A stretch of 64,000 bases of DNA from Oxytricha trifallax (lineage: Eukaryota; Ciliophora; Spirotrichea; Sporadotrichida; Oxytrichidae), in NCBI GenBank assembly GCA_000711775.1, contig ARYC01017131.1, forward strand, positions 44,177-108,176, given 5' to 3'. Positions 56,432 through 64,000 of this stretch are shown here, in pieces. The position numbers and the translations under genes are program-made. The stretch's first letter is position 1. Each line of letters starts with the position of its first letter. Below the pieces are notes generated by a model. That model had not been told where the DNA came from. It ran no database searches and saw only the letters and a program-made list of their open reading frames with translations.

Positions 56432-57825
56432 ATGAAAAATTCAAGTCAGCAACAGTAATTGTAACAAAAGACAAATCAGTCGTCAACTTAAATTAATAAT
56501 TAACGCTAGAAGTCTCTGTCTCCCTCAAAGCATTCTTAAAAATCTAACACTTAAAATCCTCAATCACTCACAAGCATTTTCATTTATCTTTATAATTAAC
56601 ATTATCACTCTATATTTATTAAGCAAGATCTTTCCATTAAACAAGCAAGTAATTTTATCATGCAGAAAGTTGGAGACAGGTCCCCTAGAAAACTACATTC
56701 ACATGGCCACTCTGATTCACAAGTTGAATCTCTTACTGCTTGAATATGAAAATATTAAGTAATTAAGAGCCATTCTTAGAATTGTCTACTCTAAGTAGCT
56801 GCTCAATTCCATTATAGATTTATAAGTTCATAAAGAATATACTTGTATATTGCTTGAAATTAGTGGCTACATCCTATTTATATAAGAATGAAAAAGATTT
56901 CAGCATGAACACAGACCACTTCGCATAGTTTGGCATCAGACTTTTAGAAATACTCTCCCTTGAATACTCCTATGAAATTGCTAAAAGCGATGCAATAGCT
57001 GTTGTATTTGGCCTCTTAAGAACTAATGACTATGAAACAGTGGTTTAATGTCTAAGTTTTATAAAAGTGCTGGTGAGCAATTGCCTAGTCTGTGAGATAG
57101 ACATGAAGAGTAATAGTCTCTATGACGTGAAAAAGGAGATTAAAATTGGGGAAATTCTTAATAAGAAATTGCTTGTATTGGTTATGAGGACTGTTTAAAA
57201 ACAGCCTGAAATTGAATATGTGGCATGCCTTCTAGACATTCCCTAAAAACTATTTAATTCATAGATAAATTAAACAGACACATTGTTAAACATGTCTTCA
57301 TTAATTCATATTTAATGTAATTATTTACAGATTGTAAACTTAGTGATAAAAGACAAGGAAATGAGAGACTAGATATTAAATACTGTCTTGAAGGAGGATG
57401 AACAAACAAATACAAAAATAGACTATTTAAAATTCCTTAAAACTATTGATTTATAGAGTGATTTCAGGACTATCAAGGAGTTATAATAAAAAAATTGGAT
57501 TTTCCTCTATTAAAAAATAATTCTATATTTTGATTAATTTAGTGACAATTATACATAAAAAGATCAGCAGATAGATTAAGGAACTAGAAATATGGGGAGG
57601 ATGTTAGAGTATTAAACAATGATTTATAAGAACTTAATTTCATATAAAATAAATTATAAAATATCTTATCATTCTTACTTGTAACAAAGTATCATTCATA
57701 TGATTTATATAATTATAGTTCATTAGTTGTTAGTTTTATTAAGCCATTTATCAAGCATTGAGCTGTAATTTTGCTGCTATTATTACTATTATTATATTGC
57801 TGAATTTTTATTAGTAATTGTATGA
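56432..57825 (+). CDS. helical protein with Gln/Ser-rich N-terminus, unrecognised
   Basis: The ATG at 56432 starts MKNSSQQQQLQQKTNQSSTQ, followed by SPSKHSQKSNTQNPQSL. After an intron-like AT stretch (about 56570-56640) comes NYIHMATLIHKLNLLLLEYE. A phase change near 56830 leads to KNEKDFSMNTDHFAQFGIRL, EILSLEYSYEIAKSDAIAVV, FGLLRTNDYETVVQCLSFIK and NKKLLVLVMRTVQKQPEIEY. It continues with IVNLVIKDKEMRDQILNTVL and FLKTIDLQSDFRTIKELQQK. The pattern is of amphipathic helices, possibly armadillo/HEAT-like. The first in-frame TGA is at 57823-57825, past the stop of the converging gene, so the end may in truth be nearer 57640. No family is recognised. Confidence 0.5.
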
Positions 57826-60800
57826 TTATTGTTGATATTCGTATTACTACCCATATCTTCAAATTAATTATCATTCATTCCGTTGTTATTGTTGCTATTC
57901 ATGAAGTTATTAAATTTAAACGCATGATTATTATCGGAAGAGGGTGGGCTAGTCATGTTTTAATCGAAGTCATTAATTGGAGTTTTCAGATTTATTCCAA
58001 AGTTAACGAAGTTCCCACTCTATTTACTAAATGGAGACTACCGGTCCAGATTAGAGGGAGAAAAATTGTTCATTTCATCTTTGAAATAGTTCATGTAGCT
58101 TGGACTTTTGCCGTTTAATAAATCTTTATCATCGTCATTTAAATCCAAAAATTCACAGTCTTCTTCTCCATCATATTAGATAAACTAATTGTGATTGTTT
58201 TTAAACGTAGGAGCGATTGATTGGTTTTTATTGGCAATAATCTTATCAGCATTAAGTTGGATCATTTGAGGTTACTTCACTTGTTATTTATTGCTTGCAT
58301 TGGTCTTTGCCTTTTGTCTGTTCTGTTTTTCAAAAGTTTAGTACATCCAGTCGTCATTGTCAATCATCCCTTAATTGCCATTATTTAGGATGTTTATTTC
58401 CTCATCCTCTACTTCATCCTCGTCGCCTAAGAACCCTGTCAAAGTGCTATTGCCTATTTGATTGAATACGGACTATCTCTGACTAGTTGTACCCAGCTTG
58501 TTGTTATCAGTGGTGTATAGTTTATCATCCAAATTGTTATTCTCAGTTAGTCCATCCACCAAGCCACCATCAGCCCAATCATCCACTTCCTTGCCTTTCA
58601 GTATATTCTCCTCCATTTCGAAATATTGCTGCTCTTATCGCAAATTGTCATATTGCTTCAAGTGTGGACCCATACCCATGCCGAAAAATATACCTGGCGT
58701 GTGCTTGATAACTTTTTCAATGCAGTTTCTATCAGGAATGATTGGGCCAGAATTTACTCTGTTGTGCTTAGAGGAGTTGTTATTATTGTTCATGCCGTAC
58801 TTATTATTGGCTAAACCATTAAATTGATGCCCATTTTTGTTGTGAATTATTTTGTTTATTGCTGAGTCATTTGGGAACTTAAAAGAAGTCACAATCCCAC
58901 CACCATTAGAATTGTGAGGGGAGTCCATGTTTAAGCTTCCTTAGCTATTTTGTGAATTATCTCCTAAATTACCGTCTTTGGGAGGACTCAAGGATCTTGC
59001 TCTTCTTTAAAATGGGAAAATGTAGTTATAGTAAATTAAAATAATTTCATAACGGTTCACTATTTAAGGATTTAAATATAGTTTAAATAAAGACTTGCAA
59101 TATTTTCATTGCTAGGTGAAACTTTTTATATATCTTTTAAGGTTTTTTCATTGGGTTTATTGATAACATCAATAGCCAGATCTTTCTAAGTTTACCCATC
59201 CATTCCATATTTACTCAGCAAATCTCCACTTCCATAATGATTGTTTTACTATTGTGATGTATCAATCAAACTGTTATTTTCACTTTGGACTGGACTATTT
59301 TCTAGAAATTACCTCAACGCTTTGACACTGTCTATGTCTTTTTGAATGCCATGCTTCTTCATGTCATGTACGAAATTAACATTCTATTTCTTAAGAGTCT
59401 TATTATGATTAAAGCCTGGTGACCCAAATTTCTGAAACTTTTTCTTTAAAATTCCACCCACACTGTTAAGGATTGTTGGTGACTGATTCACTCCATAATC
59501 ATTTGAAGGAGATGTTGAAAATTAGTTTACTTGTTAATTTTACACAACATTGCTATTAGTAGTAGACGTCCCAACTCCAATTATGCTTTTAATAAAATCA
59601 AAAGCTAGTTATTTCCCTTGACTTAATATATCAGAGGTGGTACCTCTTTCATTATTTAATTCTTCCTTCTAATTCGAAATGGTTGTGGCATCATTAGCTT
59701 TTTAAGAATGAATTACAATATTTTAACCAATAGATTTATTGGTAGTATCACCCTATGAACCCAAACTGGTATTTGATGTTTTGAATTTTATCTCTGATTT
59801 TTTAATGACAATTTTATCACTTCCGGGGGACATATTTCTCACTGGTGATACTTTCTGGGATTAAGATATGGATATATTTGCAGTAGGCATCTATGAAATA
59901 TTTTGCTACTAAACATCATTACTTGGCAGCATATTGCTACTTCTTATCACATTCTAATTTTAACTAGTATCTTTTTAATTGAATTACTGGCTTGATCCTG
60001 CAGTTTAATTGGTATTTTTCTGAATAATAAGATTACTCTACACCAAATTAGTGTTCTTAACCATTACAGGTGAAGTATTAGTAGTCCTACTATCTTTCTT
60101 ATTAGCTGCTTGAATGAATGATTTATAGCCTAATTAACTGCTGCTAGCATTATTACCCTAACTAGTTTTATTATTGGATTGCTATGCATTTTACAATATA
60201 CTCTAAATATTACTGCTATTTTTAGTGCTTTAAGTAACAATTGAGTTACTTTGACTTGCTGTTTTTTATTGTTAGATTTGTGGGTTTTGCTGACTACTTT
60301 TGCCGAAGTTAAAGTTGAAACCTTTTGTTGCTGGATTCCCACTATTTAGTGTTTTTCCTTCTGGGTTGAGAAGATTAGAGGGGTTATTTTACTGTGTTTA
60401 AGGCTGGTTCTAATTTAATCCACTTATGAATTATAATTATACCAACCAATATATGTTAAAAAATACCATAAAATACTTAGATACTCTATAAAATTACATA
60501 TTGGCTAAATTTATTATAGGCTCTCGGAGATAAAATAGAAAGTTTATTTGTTGCATCAAGTTTCCTAGTCTAATTAATTGTGGAGTTAAGGGTTTGATTA
60601 GAATTTATAGGATTAGTCTGTCTAATTGATGCAGTTGTTAAAATAGTGGTGTTGCTGTTTGATATTAATTATGTCTGTTTTTTCTCTCCCAATATTTACT
60701 ATTATTTGGTGTTTTAAGGAATGCTCTGCTTTTATGAATTTAGGCTTGGTCTGTTTGAATTAGTCACCTAACTTTTAGTTTCTTCTTAAAATTTAATATA

Positions 60801-61168
60801 AAACTTGTCAAAAAACATTTAAATGTTTTATTAGTTTCTTCTCTTTAGATCGAATGATTAATGTTAAGTCCTTAGGTACCAGTATTTGCATGTGTATAAT
60901 TTTTGTTAATATTTTGCAGTGGATATTTATTAGATTATTCATTGGATGGTGAATTCATTTTCTATCTAGAAGCAGTGAAAAGCTGCTATTATTATTGGAT
61001 TTATAAGCTATTACTATTCTTTTACTATGAAGGTGTCTGTTAACTTTAATGTATCTATAGAGATGCAGTGGAAGTTTTATCATACTACTAGTTATTGGGC
61101 TATTAATTTGATAAAAGCGTGATATTGCTACTAACTCCTTATAATGATGATTAGGGCTACTTTTTCAT
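57720..61168 (-). CDS. large Asn/Gln/Ser-rich protein, unrecognised
   Basis: The minus-strand ATG at 61168 starts MKKQPQSSLQGVSSNITLLS, then MNSPSNEQSNKYPLQNINKN. An intron lies at about 60790-60840. The body is dominated by Asn, Gln, Ser and Thr with scattered hydrophobic islands: SGNPATKGFNFNFGKSSQQN, MVKNTNLVQSNLIIQKNTNQ, DIVIKK-type basic clusters, QLAFDFIKSIIGVGTSTTNS, VGGILKKKFQKFGSPGFNHN and MKKHGIQKDIDSVKALRQFL. After another intron near 59010-59100 come VTSFKFPNDSAINKIIHNKN, acidic parts (FLGDEDEVEDEEINILNNGN) and a long Gln run. The end is SSMLDKWLNKTNNQ and TGA 57720-57722. Prion-like composition suggests a condensate or nucleic-acid-associated protein, but this is only compositional. 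It is divergent from the TPR gene, with 151 bp between the ATGs. Confidence 0.6.
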
Positions 61169-61319
61169 TACAAATTTATAATAGATTAATTTATTATTTT
61201 ATTTTAATCTGAATATCTCCTCAAAATACAATGATCCATACTAGGTAATGTATTTATTTATTTGAATGAGCTTATAACAATTTAATTGTATAATACTAAT
61301 TATTAATTTAATAGCAGCC

Positions 61320-62408
61320 ATGAATAAAAACATCATATAAATGAGAGCAATAGTTGCCAAGTCACTATTCATTAACAATAACAATAGATTTATTATGAAG
61401 TTGTCTAGAAGCTTCCAAACCTTATCAAGATTCAATCAAAACAGTTCTATAAGATAAATCATGTTGATTAATCAACTATCTTTTAGAAATTTTAGTAATC
61501 AGTAAGAAATTGTAGAGCCTGAGATTATTTAGTAGTTTTAATTGAAAGTCTTTTTAGTTTAATTTAGATTAGATTTAAATATACTAGAGATCCCAGAAGA
61601 AGAAATGAAAAATATGAGAAAGTCTCTATAGATATTCTCTTAATTAATCACTCTTGGGAAATACAAGGAAGCTTAAGAAGTGTTAACCAAACACAGAGAA
61701 GATCTTGAACGTTACTTCGATGAAAATCACCCAGCTATGTTTTCTTGGGCAAACAATCAAGCTTTATTGCACAAGTTAAATGGCGAATTCTTAATTGCAA
61801 AAGAAATGTTTGCTAAAGTGAATGAGGCCTATACATAACTCTATGGAGAGAATCACCCATCAACAATTAACACACTTATCAATTTGGCAACAATTCACAA
61901 GGATTTACATGAATATGAACTCTCAATACCACTCTATGAGAAAGCAATTGCTGGTAGAAGAATATTGGAGGGAGAAAGTAGTCTTAATTATGGAATGGCT
62001 TTAGCAATGGCAAGTGGCTCTTATAGAGAGTTAGGTAGATTTGACTAAGCTGATAAATATCTCAAGGAAGCTTTCATTATCATCGCAACTCTACATGGGG
62101 AGGAATCAGTCGCAGCGGCTGTGATTTTGAATAGTATGGGCATGCTCTATAAAAAGCAGAAGAAATTCGAGAGAGCAATTGATGCATACGAACGCGCCCT
62201 TAAAATCAGAGAGACATAAATGGGGGCAGATCACCCAGATACCATTGCCAGCAGACATAACATTGCTGAATTATATATTGAATGGGTGAAGCCAGATTAA
62301 GCTAGAGAGTACTTGGAGAAGAATATCGAAGTCATGGCGAAAATGGGAGAGAAAGAGAAATAAGTTGCAAGGGAAAATATTAAGAAGAACGAGACTAGCT
62401 ATTTATGA
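61320..62408 (+). CDS. TPR protein with mitochondrial-type presequence
   Basis: In-frame ATGs at 61320 and 61341 precede MRAIVAKSLFINNNNRFIMK and LSRSFQTLSRFNQNSSIRQI. This Arg/Ser/Asn-rich start without acidic residues is typical of mitochondrial targeting. The body is a series of tetratricopeptide repeats of the kinesin-light-chain type: YKEAQEVLTKHREDLERYF, PAMFSWANNQALLHKLNGEF, PSTINTLINLATIHKDLHEY, GMALAMASGSYRELGRFDQA, SVAAAVILNSMGMLYKKQKK and PDTIASRHNIAELYIEWVKP. It ends KKNETSYL and TGA 62406-62408. The combination of presequence and TPR_12-like repeats is seen in TTC19-type complex III assembly factors, but the match is not specific enough to name it. No interruption is needed in the frame. 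Confidence 0.75.
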
Positions 62409-62664
62409 TATGCGATTTGAGAGAATTATTTAATAAAACTATGATTAAATATTTTTTTATACAGATGGAATTTTAATCCTATTTTAGATTGACAAGATTC
62501 ATGATTGCAATAGAAAGAGATAGTTTAAATATATTATATCTAAATGATAAATAGGAGACATTCAAAACCCCAAAACCCCTTAGTGAGGTTTATAAGTGCT
62601 TTGATTTGTAGGGTATAGTTGGGGTCTTATTGGGGTTAGTAGAGAGATTAGGCCAATTTGCAAA

Positions 62665-63728
62665 ATGAGAAATAGAAATTAGCGAAATTTAGGGTCTATT
62701 TATGATGAGTAATATTTAGATTTACTGCTTAAGCTTAGGTATGGTACAAGTATTAATATAGACTAAGCCAAACCTGTACTAAATTATGCAGCAATAGCAA
62801 AGTTATTACGCAAGAGTGCCTCAACTGTTAGGTATCACTGCTTGCTAGCTGTTTAGCATTTTAATTCAGGCACTTGAAAGCATAATGCAAGAAAATAAAA
62901 GTTCTCACAGCACCATATTGACTACCTATGCGACTCGAAAACTTTAAAGTATTGGGCACACTTTCCACTAGACTAGCGAGCTGTGATGTTTCATCGCAAG
63001 TTTCCTGACATGCGTATCTCTCCTTAAACTATAGCCAATATTTATAGAAGAAATGGTATTACTTTCAAGACTGTCAACAGAGTGAAGAGAGTGATTGATT
63101 TTACAGTGCCATTTTATAGTAATAATTTAAACTATATATATGATTAAATGCAGAGAGCTATTACTAATAACATCAAGTTCATACACGCTGATGAAGCTGT
63201 GATTACCTTCAACACCTTTATTAATAAGCCTTGGTACAAGAAGTACGATAATATAGAAGTCTATGATTAAAAAGTGAAGGTAGTCACCCATGAAATTTTA
63301 GCAGGTATAAGTGAAAATTCAGGCCTAGAGAGTTATGTTATTCACCCTCGCTCTATTAAGCGAGAGTAGTACATAGAGTTCCTACATAAGCTGAGAGATA
63401 AATACAACGATCAAGAGATCATCCTGTTTGTAGACAACCTCTCAGTTCATAAGACTAAGGAGTCTAAGAAAGCTTATGAAGAGCTAAACATAACTACTGT
63501 ATACAACGTTACTTATAGCCCATAATTTAATGGAATTGAATTCTACTGGAGTTAAATCAAGACACACTACAAGAAGCTGCTGCTGTATCATCTTATGCAT
63601 GACTTGCCCATCGATACAGTAGACTTAATTCAAAGCAGCTGTAAGAGAGTGAGCGTAGATAAACAACAGTCTGTGCGAGAGAGGGAAGAATGAATGTTTA
63701 TAAATAAGTTTTAGATTTAAATGAATGA
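62665..63728 (+). pseudogene. TBE transposase (42-kDa type) with a TGA and a late frameshift
   Basis: The ATG at 62665 starts MRNRNQRNLGSIYDEQYLDL. The core keeps the catalytic residues: KFIHADEAVITFNTF, IILFVDNLSVHKTKES and YSPQFNGIEFYWSQIKTHYK. Two lesions are seen. A TGA at 62875-62877 follows HFNSGT in a region where the first TBE reads through. A one-base loss near 63664-63669 moves the end VCAREGRMNVYKQVLDLNE out of frame, so the ATG-linked frame stops at 63691-63693 instead of 63726-63728. Alignment with the first TBE supports both. It would need TGA readthrough or correction to make a full transposase. Confidence 0.85.
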
Positions 63729-63734
63729 ATAAGT

Positions 63735-64000
63735 TCACATATTAAACTAACCCATAAAGGGGTTTGGCTCCTCTTTCTTCTCCTCTTCTTATGGCTTGCT
63801 TGGGCCCAAATTTCTTCTTAGTGCCAGCTCCTGCATCTATGTTCATTTCATCTGGTTTTTAGACATCTTTATAAAGCCTCTTGCTCACCTCATAAATTGT
63901 CTACGACTTTCTTTCTCTGTGAACCTTTGCATGCTCTTTCATAAGATATATGCCAGTGCCAGATTTTCCTACAAAGTTATATGTCAAAGCTTACTTGAAA
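63735..64000 (-). pseudogene. TBE minus-strand gene (22-kDa type), C-terminal part
   Basis: Read on the minus strand, the frame gives NFVGKSGTGIYLMKEHAKVH, RERKSQTIYEVSKRLYKDVQ and KPDEMNIDAGAGTKKK. A change of phase is needed to reach the conserved end GPSKPQEEEKKEEPNPFMGQ and FNM before TGA 63735-63737. The first TBE ends the same way (GPSKPQDVEKKEKLNPFTGK). The shift near 63800-63812 looks like an indel in this copy. The N-terminal part lies beyond the window. Confidence 0.7.

Larger units (their letters stand above)
62563..64000. mobile_element. second telomere-bearing element (TBE), left part, runs off the window
   Basis: The element starts CAAAACCCCAAAACCCC at 62563, preceded by ATT (62560-62562), which fits the ANT target duplication. 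The sequence inside the telomere-like part (TTAGTGAGGTTTATAAGTGC) differs from the first TBE (TTTCAGTAGTTTGATTGAG), so the two belong to different subfamilies. A transposase gene (+) and the C-terminal part of the minus-strand gene are in the same order and orientation as in the first copy. The element is only 154 bp beyond the TPR gene's stop. Confidence 0.92.

Noticed and set aside
56660..56742. Frame starting MQKVGDRSPRKLHSHGHSDS
   Set aside because: It closes after 27 codons, and the other frame over the same bases (ENYIHMATLIHKLNLLLLEY) fits the helical pattern of the downstream gene better, so it was not listed as a separate gene.
1..64000. tRNA, rRNA or CRISPR loci
   Set aside because: I saw no cloverleaf with a convincing TTCGA arm, no ribosomal RNA motif and no regularly spaced short repeats with unique spacers.

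Overview
This window looks like germline (micronuclear) DNA of a spirotrich ciliate of the Oxytricha/Stylonychia group. Four things in the sequence support this. (1) Conserved genes read correctly only if TAA and TAG are sense codons (glutamine) and TGA is the only stop; RAD51, CK2alpha and a PhyH enzyme all show it. (2) The transposons end in C4A4/G4T4 telomere-like repeats with ANT target duplications and carry a DDE transposase, as in the telomere-bearing elements (TBEs) of Oxytricha. (3) Several genes are broken by short AT-rich inserts bounded by direct repeats of 3 to 8 bp, and removing an insert plus one repeat restores a conserved protein (IESs with pointers). (4) One gene has part of its coding sequence inverted, joined by a 13-bp shared pointer (gene scrambling).

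Layout. 1-22.5 kb is gene-rich: the 3' part of an IGHMBP2-like helicase (+), a small membrane protein (-), RAD51 (+), a CEP78-like basal-body protein (-), a CBM20-TPS-TPP trehalose enzyme (+), a coiled-coil protein (-), casein kinase 2 alpha (-), an ankyrin-repeat protein (+), a scrambled PUM3/Puf6-like gene and an acidic orphan coding segment. 22.5-36.4 kb is an AT-rich, transposon-rich block. It holds two diverged copies of a long repeat that keep matching protein-coding patches. One copy carries an 823-bp TBE-like deletion derivative. The other carries a 417-bp palindromic MITE and a complete 4135-bp TBE whose genes are all damaged. Because each copy lacks the other's insertions, the empty target sites can be read directly.

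36.5-62.4 kb is gene-rich again: a secreted BPI/LBP-like protein (+), a long Q/N-rich protein (-), a phytanoyl-CoA dioxygenase (-), a GTPBP1-type GTPase (+) split by an 816-bp perfect-ended foldback element, an uncharacterised coiled-coil protein (+), a possible mitochondrial membrane protein (-), dephospho-CoA kinase (+), acyl-CoA-binding protein (-), a helical protein (+), a second Q/N-rich protein (-) and a TPR protein with a mitochondrial-type presequence (+). From 62563 to the end is the left part of a second TBE of a different subfamily.

The genes do not form operons and face both ways, with 100-500 bp AT-rich gaps, as expected when each gene later becomes its own nanochromosome. Introns (GT..AG, mostly 35-160 nt) and IESs are mixed, so exon boundaries are approximate unless a junction is stated. 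All family names come from reading motifs; no database search was run.
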